Origin: Fistulifera solaris
Taxonomy: Eukaryota; Bacillariophyta; Bacillariophyceae; Naviculales; Stauroneidaceae
DNA length: 64,000 bases
Assembly (NCBI GenBank): GCA_030295235.1
Contig: AP026157.1
Coordinates: 248,001-312,000, forward strand
Reading direction: 5' to 3'
A model generated the notes under the pieces. That model was not told where the DNA came from and did not search any database. It was given only the letters and a program-made list of their open reading frames with translations. The position numbers and the translations under genes are program-made. The stretch's first letter is position 1; each line of letters begins with the position of its first letter. Shown piece after piece: positions 33,099-42,990 of the stretch.

Positions 33099-33372
33099 GT
33101 CGACTAATTGTGAAACGTGTTATCTTGGTTTGATAGTATGAGTGAGGAAGGAAAAGAAAATGGCCAACACGACATTGTAGAAAAATGATATTTGTGTCGT
33201 ACAGTATCCGGTAGACCGCGGCTTTCCACTTGGAACCGATCGGATGGATGGAAGACGGCGGAGAGAGGCAACTGGGTTGCGTTGCAACAACTTGACGTAT
33301 CCATCGGCTTGTTGCTTATTGACGTGCTAAATTACAAAAAGAATTGATCTATCTCCTAGAAAGGAAACAAAC

Positions 33373-34244
33373 ATGAAATTCGTTCACGCCCTTCTTTTGA
33401 TTGCCAATCTGTCGCTGAGCACGGCCACTCCTTGGGTCTCCTCGAATCCGCTCAAGATCCGTGGTGGTTCCTCGGCCGAGTATCGCCAGCAATTGCAAGC
33501 CATTCAAAGTCAAATTTTGCAGTCTTCCAGTACCAAGCAACAGGAATTGCGTCAACAAATTGTCGAGGAGGGCAAGATTGTCCCGGATTTGGGCGCGCAA
33601 GCCGATGCCATTTGTTTACAAGCCTTGCAAGACTTTGCCGCCCAAGCGCCGGAAGCTCTGTCGAACAGTGACGCGGCCGCGTACGATGAAATATTGCAAA
33701 ATCTCGAACAAAGTTTGGATGGGAGTTTGCAAAACTTGTATTGGAAACAATTGAGTGCCTTGCGGGCCCAAGCGTTGGAGCAGTATCAATCGAATGCCGA
33801 CAAAGCCGAGGCGCTCTTTCAAGCCGACGCCTTTTTTGTGCAAGCCGCCGAAGCGAGTAGTCGCGCCGGATGGGAATACGCGACGGAACGGGCGTTTTGC
33901 AACGCATTCTCCAATTGACGGCCGTGCAACAACAACAGGCCCAAGACGTCAAACTCCAAGCCGCCCAACAACAACAAACGGCCATGACGTTTCTACAATC
34001 CCAACAACAGATGATTCAACAATTGCAAATGCAACTTTATGGTCAATCATCTCCTTGGAATGTCGGTATGGCGTACCGCATTCCCGATACTAATTTTAAT
34101 TTGCAGGGCAGTTATCAACAGGGACGTGCGAATGTGCAACTCAGTTGTGTGCCCGATGAGTATGCGCCCTTGTTGGGACCGAATGGATTCACCAATGGTG
34201 TGGGACCGGGAAATTTGGGTTTGTCGTTGAATTTGAGCTTTTAA
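33373..34244 (+). CDS. Secretory or plastid-routed coiled-coil protein with beta-rich C-terminus; one frame break
   Basis: About 290 residues. Signal peptide 1-19 (MKFVHALLLIANLSLSTA, then TPWVS). Residues ~35-200 are Gln/Ala/Leu-rich and helical (LQAIQSQILQSSSTKQQELR, QQQQAQDVKLQAAQQQQ). The last ~75 residues alternate polar and hydrophobic positions (NVGMAYRIPDTNFNLQGSY, ANVQLSC) and end LGLSLNLSF; a terminal aromatic residue is typical of beta-barrel strands. The frame breaks at the T4 run 33895-33898 (five expected). No family recognised. Possible organelle envelope or secreted structural protein; low certainty. Confidence 0.6.
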
Positions 34245-34342
34245 AACGTGAAGAACGAGGGTCTTGAATACGACAGGAATAAAAAAAAATTGAAAAATGG
34301 TGACAATAACGATTCTTTGTAGACTTAGTTGTCGTTCGTCTC

Positions 34343-35059
34343 TTACAAATACCCCATGACTTGTACTCCCACGGTTCGTTCCCGAGGACCATCCAAATCG
34401 ACCAACAAGATACTTTGCCACGATCCCAATGTCAGTTTGCCTTCTACTACAGGAATACTTTCCGTCGACCCCAACAACATCGCCGCCAAATGCGAATGCG
34501 CGTTGATGGGTTCTTGTGCTCGCCACGCGGCGAGTTGCACAGGATCATGAATATTCCAGCCGTTTTCGAGACACCGTTGCTCTTCGGCAGCCGATTCGGG
34601 TCGTTGATCCAAATCATTGTGTTGATAGCGGACGCCCGTTTGACGTGCTGCGACCGACCGTTCATCGGGCGGTGCCAATTGGAGCAGCCATTCTTGCAAA
34701 TCACGAGCCAAGCGTGATTCTTGCTCATTGATGGTGATCCCGGTTGTTGTATGACGACTGGTTACTGTCAAGAGTCCGTGTTGCAGGCCCGTTTGCTCCA
34801 GTAATTTTTGAATGATGGGTGTCACATCAATGACATGAATCTCTTGTTGGGGCTGAAAGTTGGGCGATACGGGCATCGGAATCGTCAAAACATGATATTC
34901 GCAGATTGGTTTTGTCAGTGACTCTGGCTTTGGAAAAGTAGTTTGTGAAGCCGATGAAGAGGAGGATGATGCTGAAAGAGTCGTCGTCGTGCGACTGCTA
35001 GGAAACAAGGAAAAGGCCGAAGCCGTAGCAGTCGCCATCAGCCACAACAGCAATCTCAT
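34343..35059 (-). CDS. YjbQ/UPF0047-family protein with plastid targeting signal
   Basis: 238 residues, uninterrupted. Signal and transit region MRLLLWLMATATASAF|SLFPSS contains the canonical diatom ASAF motif, followed by a Ser/Thr-rich transit stretch. The UPF0047 fold spans ~52-238: VTSRHTTTGITINEQE (strand-turn with His), HNDLDQRPES-like loop, NAHSHLAAMLLGSTES with two His, and LGSWQSILLVDLDGPRERT with the final GVQVMGYL. Family members (YjbQ) form trimers with a conserved His/Asp metal-like pocket and have weak thiamine-phosphate synthase activity; the physiological reaction is uncertain. A 55-residue insertion carrying a DERSVAARQ segment is larger than in bacterial YjbQ. A TGACGTCA site lies 126 bp upstream. 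Confidence 0.85.
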   Translation of the reverse strand: MRLLLWLMATATASAFSLFPSSRTTTTLSASSSSSSASQTTFPKPESLTKPICEYHVLTIPMPVSPNFQPQQEIHVIDVTPIIQKLLEQTGLQHGLLTVTSRHTTTGITINEQESRLARDLQEWLLQLAPPDERSVAARQTGVRYQHNDLDQRPESAAEEQRCLENGWNIHDPVQLAAWRAQEPINAHSHLAAMLLGSTESIPVVEGKLTLGSWQSILLVDLDGPRERTVGVQVMGYL

Positions 35060-35745
35060 TATTCTCCCTGCTGTTTTCTATTAGGAAAAGATCGTATCAG
35101 TTGACAGAGAATGGATAGAGGGTGTGGCAAAGAAGTATTAATGTAAAAACGAAAATGCGACGAAACAAAAATTTCAAAACATTGTGACGTCATAGCTCAC
35201 AGTCACGTTTCAGTCACGATCTAGATTACGGCCGCCAACAAAATCATCACACGACCGCATCTCACTATCAACTGATAATGATGTTGCATATGAGATCCGC
35301 AATAGTCTTCAGATAGGGGTAGTGTTATTGGCGATGAAGAAGCAATCAAATTTACAATTTACTGCCATTTTTATGATTCTCTCGTAAAGTGTAGAGGGCA
35401 ATCATTCCTGACTGACTTAACTAGTTTTCAGTCCCGAAACGACCTAGATCGAGTTGAATGTTGATGGTGGCATAGATTCTTCCATAAGGTGCATCTGAAA
35501 ATGGATCTCAAGGAATCATATATTGTTCAACCATCTTATTTAAGAGTTCTACGTACGGCTTGATCGGGGTTCCGTTGTGCCTTATTACGGATAGATTGGA
35601 GACATGAAAGTGAATACCGTTTTGTCTTCCACGATGCGTTTCGAGATACTCGCGGGTCAACAAAAATCCTTTGTCTTTTATTATTTTTGCACGCGATTCT
35701 TATTATTTCATTCTTTTCCAGAAAACACTCGAAGCTTATATCAAA
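35060..35745. other. Gene-free divergent promoter region
   Basis: Between the divergent YjbQ gene and the gene starting at 35746. Contains one perfect TGACGTCA (35185-35192). Nothing else recognised. Confidence 0.55.
35185..35192. promoter_or_regulatory. Palindromic CRE (TGACGTCA)
   Basis: Perfect bZIP-type site 126 bp upstream of the YjbQ-family start codon, the second such full palindrome found in front of a plastid-targeted protein in this window. Confidence 0.4.
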
Positions 35746-36480
35746 ATGAAGCCTTCTTGTTCGTTCTATGCCTTGCTCATCCTTGTTGTGGTAAGTCTTT
35801 TATAACGCTGCTGTGATTGCGCCGAGTAGACTCCGTCTGATGTGCCACAGGTCTCCCAAGTCCACGCTTTGCGAAACAGTAAATGGACTGAGGGTCGCAA
35901 TAGGTTCGAAAACTCCAATGGCACTACCGCCCGAGAGTTCTCGGTTGGTTGCAGAGTCGGATTCTCTCGCGAAACTCGCAATTTCCCAATGAAGCCGATG
36001 CGCTGCATGCGGACAAGGCGCAGCTGGCGTCTGAAAAGGCACAAAGTGCCTTCCAGTCTTTCAAGAGCTGGAATCAGCAAATGTCTTTTCGAGACGTATG
36101 GAAAAATTTAAAGTGTCAGGTCGCAACTTGAGAAAATGAGGGAAGAGGGAGTCTGGGAGTATGCGGATGACAGACTCGAAAAGCTCCAGGCCACGTTCGA
36201 CGATCCACATTTTCGGGAAGCAATTCAAGATCCGAAAAAGATAGAGATGGTACGGCAGATGATCGTCGGCAGTAGCGATTTCCAGAATATCAAGCTAGCA
36301 TTGAAGGAGTTGGATCAACTTTTGCACGATCCTGTCGAGTGGCGTGAAAAGATGACAAAAGTGGCAGAGTTGTGCAATGATTACCTTGATGATGAAGAGG
36401 TCAAAGCAGCTCTGGGTCAGACGCCGTCCAAGTCGTCATGGAATCCTTTTGCTCGACGAAAGAAGTCTCTCGAAAAATGA
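35746..36480 (+). CDS. Secretory-pathway helical protein, unknown; intron and two frame breaks
   Basis: Exon 1 (35746-35790) encodes MKPSCSFYALLILVV; a 60-bp GT-AG intron (35791-35850) ends TGTGCCACAG and exon 2 resumes VSQVHALRNSKW, so the signal peptide is split by the intron (cut predicted after VHA). Frame changes near 35938 (one base short) and near 36110 (one A extra) restore a helical protein of ~224 residues. The C-terminal half is clean: WEYADDRLEKLQATFDDPHF, PKKIEMVRQMIV, LALKELDQLLHDPVEW. The end SWNPFARRKKSLEK is basic. Helical DP-x-F repeats recall STI1-like modules, but I cannot assign the family. Confidence 0.5.
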
Positions 36481-36891
36481 ATTTGTTCGAATACAGTGCT
36501 TGCTAGAACCAAAAAATGTTGAGCCGAAAATTTCCCACGTACATGTATCCCTCGTTTAGCAATGTCATCTTTCATTCATTGTGAATTTTTCTTACGAGCC
36601 TTAAAAACGGCGTCATGTAGAAATAGTTCCAGCCGTCTCTCCACTTCTCGATGTACAGATCATGAACCATCATTCCAGAAAACACGAGATGCGTCAAGAC
36701 GGCAAAGAGGCAACGGCATTTGAGGCCAACGATCGAATCCGGCAAATGCGCATACTTTCCATCGTCTCACCTAGCATAGCGGACCAATACATCAGACCTT
36801 CTTCATGTATTTCATAGAAGATTCATACCATTCAACTGAAGAATGCTACTGGAGAGCCATCATTTTGGATTTCAGTCTCAAAACCGAAATC
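36481..36891. other. Gene-free spacer between convergent genes
   Basis: 3' regions of the genes ending at 36480 and 36892. Nothing recognised. Confidence 0.6.
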
Positions 36892-38250
36892 TCATCTCCT
36901 CGTGCTCCTTCCTGCATCCTCGTTTTTGTCATTCTGTAAACATATCATTCGACACGATCCCTGCGCATTCCAAGCACGGATCCAATATCCTTCGTTATAC
37001 GTTGGATCCACTTCCAAGCGCACCAAGGGATCCTGGAGAACGTGCGAATGAATCCATTGTCCCGTGACCAGAGAACAAAGCCGCAGTTCCGCTTTTTCCG
37101 ACACTACGTGAGGACACCACACCGCCATGTCGGTCACGGCCATGCCACGGACGGCGCCCGGAGACGCGCTACCCTCCAGCATTAATTCGTACACGAGTTG
37201 GTCTCGCCCGACGGCATAGCGATGAATCCCACCCGTTGCCGTTTGTACCAAAACAGCCTGTGGTACACAACGAATGGCCACCACCGGTCCGGTATGTTTC
37301 ACAAAGGGTGGGAGTGCGGCCGTGACCGGAGCGCGGTTCGAAACATCCCACAGGGAAACCGTACCATTCCGGTGTCCCATGACAATGCGAATCATGTTGC
37401 TTCCGCTCGAATCATCATTCCATCGATACTCTTCCAAACACAAAATATCACTGTTCATTTTCGGCATTGTATGAAGAGGACATTGCAAACGACCTTCCGA
37501 GTAGGAATACACGACGGCACCATTCGACAAGCGCAAAACATCGTACACTTCACCACGCGTATGAACACGAGCTTGATAGGTTTGCTCTTCTAAATCCATC
37601 TGATATAATATTGTTCCCTGCCCTGCCGCTTCCAAATTGAATTGGTATCGATTGTTTTCAAACATTCGCAGTGCGTAATATTGTCCGGGTGTCGTCGACG
37701 AAGAAGCAGTGGATGATTCCATGGGTTGCCATACAATTTGACCCTCTTGTAGTATCCAAGCGTTTTGTGCTGAGGAAGGTTGAAATGTTCGACACCACAA
37801 GGGAGGCAATGGTGATATGCTGGTAGGAAACCATGGGAACGCTTTTAGAGACGATTGCTTCCACACCAGACGACAAGCCCATTCATTGAGCCAAGCGTAT
37901 CGCTGATGAGCACGGACTGTCACGGGCGCCTCCAGCATCCATGGATATCTTTGTCTTTTTCTTTTTGAAACTCGAAATAAAGGTTCCGAAGCGTCTGCCT
38001 TACTTGGGTTGACATTAACTGTTACAGGAAAGTAGCCCTTCTTTTCTTCATCGTAAACATACTTTCCGACACGCAGTCGTTTCAACGAGGGTGGTTCGTT
38101 CTGTGCTGCTTGTCGTTGTCGACGCAATTGTTGTTCAATTTCCTCTTGTATAGAATGTTGTTTCTTTGATCGATGATTCGTCGGTGGGGCTTGCGTCCTT
38201 TTGTGTTTCTTCTTCTTCGTTCGCTTCGAACTGTTTGGTGGCAACGGCAT
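36892..38250 (-). CDS. WD40-repeat protein, DCAF4-like
   Basis: 452 residues, uninterrupted. A Lys-rich N-terminus (KRTKKKKHKR) likely serves as a nuclear signal. The segment KRLRVGKYVYDEEKKGYFPV resembles the conserved N-terminal motif of DCAF4/WDR21 (GFYFDPEKKRYF). Weak WD blades follow: GEVYDVLRLSNGAVVYSYSE, IRIVMGHRNGTVSLWDVSN (the best, with GH...WD spacing) and HTGPVVAIRCVPQAVLVQTA. DCAF4 is a substrate receptor of the CUL4-DDB1 ubiquitin ligase. The WDxR-like box needed for DDB1 binding is not obvious here, so the function is inferred with caution. Confidence 0.55.
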   Translation of the reverse strand: MPLPPNSSKRTKKKKHKRTQAPPTNHRSKKQHSIQEEIEQQLRRQRQAAQNEPPSLKRLRVGKYVYDEEKKGYFPVTVNVNPSKADASEPLFRVSKRKRQRYPWMLEAPVTVRAHQRYAWLNEWACRLVWKQSSLKAFPWFPTSISPLPPLWCRTFQPSSAQNAWILQEGQIVWQPMESSTASSSTTPGQYYALRMFENNRYQFNLEAAGQGTILYQMDLEEQTYQARVHTRGEVYDVLRLSNGAVVYSYSEGRLQCPLHTMPKMNSDILCLEEYRWNDDSSGSNMIRIVMGHRNGTVSLWDVSNRAPVTAALPPFVKHTGPVVAIRCVPQAVLVQTATGGIHRYAVGRDQLVYELMLEGSASPGAVRGMAVTDMAVWCPHVVSEKAELRLCSLVTGQWIHSHVLQDPLVRLEVDPTYNEGYWIRAWNAQGSCRMICLQNDKNEDAGRSTRR

Positions 38251-38632
38251 CCTTTTTCAATGTCTCTATCTATTAGTCTATGAAATGGACAGCTGTGAAG
38301 CTTCCCTGCACAACAAACAAATATCCAGCATCATCATTCTTTCGTTCGCTTCCTATTTATTTATTGTGTTTTTGCGGTGCAACGTTTCGCGACTCGAAAT
38401 ATTGAGTCCCCATTTCTTTAGGAGTACCGTATAGGTACCGGTAAGTCAGGCAACATCGCGTTCAGCGAGCAGCGAGCGAGGCCGGCACGCAGCAAAAAAG
38501 CGCTGTACAAGCAAGTACTATACTGTACTGCATTTGTGAGCGTTGAGCAACGAAGCCAATAAGCCAATTGATTCACCGGAAATTCCGATTCATTCCTTCT
38601 CTACCAGCATTTTCATTATATAATATATTACA
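38251..38632. other. Gene-free divergent promoter region
   Basis: Between the divergent WD-protein gene and the small MG-start gene. Includes GC-rich GCGAGCAGCGAGCGAGGCCGG near 38463 and a GTACCGTATAGGTACCGGTA-like near-palindrome at 38423-38443. Confidence 0.55.
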
Positions 38633-38871
38633 ATGGGTTGCATGAATTCCAAAGACGGTGCTTTGGGCTATGTCGATGATAGCGTTCACGTCATGTTGAA
38701 GAAGGACAAGAAGGATGCGAAGAAACAGGGCCATCCGCCGACCGGATACGTTCCGCGGGCGGAGCATCCTCTTTGCACAAAAACGAAAATAATAACGATG
38801 AAACAAATGGTAATAATGAGAATAATAATGAAACATCGACAGCGAATGCAACTGAAGCAACCGCTCCGTGA
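38633..38871 (+). CDS. Small probably N-myristoylated/palmitoylated protein, copy 1
   Basis: About 79 residues. The start MGCMNSKDG is a classical N-myristoylation site (Gly2, Ser6, Lys7) with Cys3 available for palmitoylation, so membrane anchoring is likely. The core YVDDSVHVMLKKDKKDAKK (13-31) and GHPPTGYVPR (33-42) are shared with the gene at 39544. The frame as read continues into an Ile/Met/Lys-rich stretch; a one-base loss in the T3 run near 38781 would instead give an Asn-rich hydrophilic tail ending at TGA 38869-38871, which is more protein-like. Not a family I recognise. The core has alternating basic residues as in peripheral membrane proteins. Confidence 0.6.
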
Positions 38872-39543
38872 GAAAACAGCGCTACGAAACACAAGCACCC
38901 GCTTTCCTACATATGCTCACCTTCTTCGTCGAAGAAAAACGAAACTGGATCAATAACACCATTCTGTTGATACTTCCCATGTTCGAGCAACAGCAGCTCC
39001 GATTCTACGCTCGGCATGGCGTTTTCGGGGTTATATGGCGACAAACTAGAGGAACAGTTGGATGTGTATTTGTGTTTCAACTAAAAAATTACTGATAAAG
39101 TCCTGTAGCCTTATTGATTCATTCACTGAAATTTAGAAATTATTTGTCTGTCTTACACCGAAGCTACACGATGTTTCATAACAGCAACAACTTGAAGCTC
39201 CTTAGCTCTCCCGTTTCCGCACGCCGCACGCACGTTCGCTTGCCAGCCAGTCAGTTAGTCGTCCGTCCATGCTTGTGGTTGGCGACAAATGTAAAGCCAG
39301 TACGACATTACCCCTTTATTAGGAATTAGGACACCCGTCGTTTCTGTAAGGTTACAAGGTACGAACCAGATTGGAAGAACGTCGTTCCTTGACAACCATT
39401 TCTTGCGGGCAAACGCATCTTTCTGTTTCCGTGTCAACAGCAACAATATCTTACTCCGTATCTGGTATTTTTTGTTGTTGCCGTTGAACTCTACGCCCCC
39501 GACCATTATTTGTATATCACTCTTCTTTAAAATAGCCCCACCA
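38872..39543. other. Gene-free spacer between the two MG-start paralogues
   Basis: Short ORFs only. Acts as 3' region of copy 1 and promoter of copy 2. Confidence 0.55.
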
Positions 39544-39758
39544 ATGGGACAGTCCTTGTCGAAAAACGACGATCCCTCGATCATGTCAGCGACAGTGTTC
39601 ATGTGCAATTGAAACGCGAAAAGAATGCCGCCATTCAACACGGAAAACATCCTTCGTACGGGTTTGTCGAACGGAGTCCGTTTCCAAGACAAGTTGTCTG
39701 CTGTGAAGAAGAAGAAAACGATCTATTTGGTCCGCCGCAAAAACCTTTTCCACAATAA
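39544..39758 (+). CDS. Small probably N-myristoylated protein, copy 2
   Basis: About 71 residues. Start MGQSLSK (Gly2, Ser6, Lys7) fits the N-myristoyltransferase consensus, without Cys3. After a one-base loss at the A5 run 39562-39566 the frame reads HVSDSVHVQLKREKNAAIQ and GKHPSYGFVER, which align with VDDSVHVMLKKDKKDAKKQ and GHPPTGYVPR of copy 1. The tail has a CCEEEEN acidic patch and ends PPQKPFPQ. The long minus-strand ORF across this locus is its antisense shadow. The paralogy to copy 1, 0.7 kb away on the same strand, is what makes both genes credible. Confidence 0.6.
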
Positions 39759-39869
39759 CCAGAAACTTCGCGTAGAGCGTATAGTAGAAGTGTAAGCATT
39801 AGTCATGATAACAACAGAAAAGAAACGCATAGAATCAGAATATAATATTTATAGTATTTTACCGCAACT

Positions 39870-41911
39870 TTAGTTGTGTTTGGGCCGCTTCATTGCTTGG
39901 AATTGATTGTAATCGAAATTTTGCTCGGGGGGACGAAACGGCTGTGGTTGTTGATGTTGTTGAAGACCGTACTGCATCATTGCTTGGGCCATCCCCGGAG
40001 CCATACCCATACCTTGCATGTTCGGCATCATCCCCATGTTCGGCATCATACCCTGCATCGGCATCATATTGGGCATCATCAATTGCGGCTGACTCGGTGG
40101 TGGTGGTGGTGGCGGCTCGATTTTGGGACGCTTGAATGCGGTGGGTTGACCCTTGCCGTGCAGACGCTCCCAAATGCGACCAAAAAACGCCTTTTGACTT
40201 CCAAATTTCATTTTCGCGCGTTCATCGTCGTGTCCGACCCGAAGATTCTCCAAATTTTCGCGAATTTCTGGTGGACACTTGCGACACCGCATCATGTGAT
40301 TGTGCAGCACATTCAACGTTTTCGAGGTGTCCGACAAGGTCTTGATACTGGAAGGGAAAAACCGTCCGGATCCGTATCCACCAAAACAATGACGACAGGC
40401 CAGTCCGGGGAATCCCGCCGGTAAACCTTTGCGTTTCCCGAGACGATCGGCTTCGGTGAATACACAGGGCTGCATCTGACTCATTAAGTGGTAGGAAAAT
40501 GCCGTGGAGTACGGCTCATCGTCGGGTGTCACCAACGGCGCCGACTTGGACATGTCTTGTTCCGCTTGCGTGACACCATCATCGGCATCGCCTTTGCGAC
40601 CATCGGAAGTCGGGTGGTCCGTGACCGCGTTACTGTTTGACGAAAAGAGTTCTTCCGACGTTTCCTTGTCGTTCGTAGTAGTTTGTTGTTGTTCGGCCGC
40701 CGGCAAGGGCGGCGGCGTCAGAGCCGAAAACCGAATGCCGTGTTCGGCATCGACCAAACCGAAACTGAGTGCACTCTGGATCCAGTACTTTTTCGAAGTC
40801 CCACTCCGCGCATCGTCCGCTTTCAAGGTTTCGTACCGTTTCATAATGTCTTCGGGAACATTTTTGCACGAATTGAAATGCCGCTGCAACAAATTCATGC
40901 TGGCATTGTAGATGGACGAAATGTTGGTGGGATAATACGTACTGCCCCGTTCGTGCGATTTGGCCGTGTGATTGCAAAGGGACAGCGAATGCCGACTTGT
41001 CCGACTTGAATCGGTTTGCGTTTGCCCTTGGACGGTGTCGCCACATCTTCTTCTGAAGCCGAGAAGACTTCGACACAATGTCGGCGAATGAAACAATGCA
41101 GTGGTGTCAACCAATCCTTATCGGACGGCATCGCGAGTGGCATGGGTTTGGGCAACTGCGCAAAGGGTCCTTGCGAAATGGTTGGTTCGTACTGATTGTC
41201 TGACGACACGGTCGAACGGTTGGATCGATCAATGATTTGCGAATGCGAAGAACGGGCACTGACATCCCGCAACAGTTCATCGCGAACACCGGTACACACC
41301 ATTTCGTGCGCCATGGATTCTTCGTGCGAAGCAAAGGCCTTGGAATGGCAGAGACGACAAATGTACCAATTGTTGTTGTTTTGTCGAGGCGGAAACAAAG
41401 ATCCTGTCGTGGGCGTGACGCCGAGTCCGAGACTGCCTCCCAAACTCCGACGTCGTAAAAACGGTCCTTCGTAGTTACTACTTTCTTGCATGCTCGACAG
41501 CAATTGCTGTCGCTGAATTTCTAGCACTTTTTGATATTTTTCCAATTCGCGTTGCTGTTCTTGCAATTGTTGTTGTCGGGCGGCCAAACTGAGCGCCGGA
41601 TCTTCCCACAAATTGAGGGACGTGCGGCGATCTCCTCCGAAGGAGGGCAGCGTGTTGTTCCCAAATCCTTCCAAAGCATCCGCACCAGCCGTACTCCCAT
41701 TTCCCAAAAATAAGGACGAACGTCTTCTCGTCAGATCCAAAATAGCGGCATCAATGGCGGCTGTTGTCGAATCCATCGAATTGCGACGCTGAAAATCCAA
41801 ACTATTGCGACGGGCAAACATCAAATCCTCGCCCAAGGACGCCAAACTGCCACTGCGATCGATGCGTTGGGAATACGCGTTGTTTTTGTTCGCATTGTTG
41901 TTAGGATCCAT
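39870..41911 (-). CDS. Diatom zinc-module protein with three Cys/His modules; one frame break
   Basis: About 680 residues from ATG 41911 (MDPNNNANK). A Gln/Glu coiled coil lies at ~105-130 (QQQLQEQQRELEKYQKVLE). Module A: YICRLCHSKAF...HEMVC (C2-x-H/C type). Module B: WLTPLHCFIRRHCVEVF...GQVGIRCPFCNH...GSTYYPTNISSIYNA...HFNSC. Module C: GLACRHCFGGYGSGRFFPSS, HNHMMRCRKCP. Modules B and C recur together in many uncharacterised diatom proteins. The frame is lost inside module B at the A3 run 40976-40978 (four expected). The C-terminus is a Met/Pro/Gln-rich repeat region (MPNMMPMQGMMPNMG). Function unknown; a nuclear DNA/RNA-binding role is suggested only by the Cys spacing. Confidence 0.7.
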
Positions 41912-42990
41912 GATTGCGATGGATCTTTCGGTTTCTATTTTGTAAAGTCCCTGCCAGTACGCAAAACCAAAAGATCCCAATACTGGTAGATCCTTTGGGC
42001 GTTGCTGTAATGCAAATCGATGAGCCTTTGGGCTTGCCTTTGGGTGTTTTTTTTCGGTTCGAGCGCTACGTAGAACTGGCGTAGAATTTGTACCAGCCAA
42101 CGTTCGGTTCGAACCTGTTTTCGAACATCCCCATCGAGCTGGACTGTGCCCTGAAACGTACAATGGAGAACCCACGATCGGAACCTTTCGTTGGAAAAGT
42201 GAAAGTACACCGACAGTTTGGCAGTTCCAAAGGAGTATCAGCTGTAAAGTAGAGAGAAACGATCATGAGTACCGGTGGAACATTTCGGATTTATACGACA
42301 CACCGTAAGTACTCTCACAATCATGGAACGGCGTTGCGCCAAGAGCGTTGCGCGTGTCGTAATTATGGAGCCCCTAAAGTAGAGAGTAGAGAGTCCGTCT
42401 TCAACGGAAAGATGCCTACGATTGGTCCTTCTGGCTTGGAACTCTTATCGAAACACCATAATTTGCGATTTTATGTTGAAAAACCAAATATTAGACTATG
42501 TATACCTTTGGCCCTAATTGTATATTTTTTAGTCTTTTTTCTGTATCGCCAGTTTGGCCAGTTTATCCCAAAAAGCAAAAAAATGCCCCTTTGTCCAATC
42601 ACGAGTCTTCATCGGTCACGATTTGCGATTCGAAAACGCCCGTTGCTCTCTTCAACGCGCGAGCCTGCTTCTATTATAGCGTGTATGAATACCGCTCCGT
42701 GTCGTCCACGTTCCTTGACAAGGAGGTTCTTCGAAGAACACCGGAGGTGGCGCCCAAATTTCTTCTTCGTACCACTTCTACATGCCTCCACGTAGATTCA
42801 AATCTTGGCCCGCGCCGGGGCGTCCTCTGTAGACTGATGTAGAGTTGTACCACGAGCCCGATTTGGTTATGCCGGGCTGGCGGCAAGTTTTGTTTTTCAT
42901 GCTCCCATCGATCGATCCGCACACATTCAGTTTTCACTTTTTTCGTCACCAACACCAACTCATTCAAATACTACTCTTCCTTTCATCACC
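41912..42990. other. Gene-free divergent promoter region, ~1.1 kb
   Basis: Between the divergent zinc-module and RNR R2 genes. A 176-codon plus-strand ORF (42265-42795) contains a hydrophobic stretch but no recognisable domain; I do not call it. A 14-bp imperfect palindrome around AGATTCAAATCT (42793) is not a tRNA T-arm. Confidence 0.5.

Noticed and set aside
39255-39692. 145-codon minus-strand ORF
   Set aside because: It overlaps, in antisense, the small MG-start gene whose protein matches its neighbour at 38633; no domain in the minus frame.
42265-42795. 176-codon plus-strand ORF with a hydrophobic stretch
   Set aside because: No homology recognised, overlapping ORFs of similar length in other frames, located in a divergent promoter region.
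42780-42815. tRNA-like T-arm around GATTCAAATC
   Set aside because: The stem does not pair over 5 bp and no A box or acceptor stem lies at the right distance.
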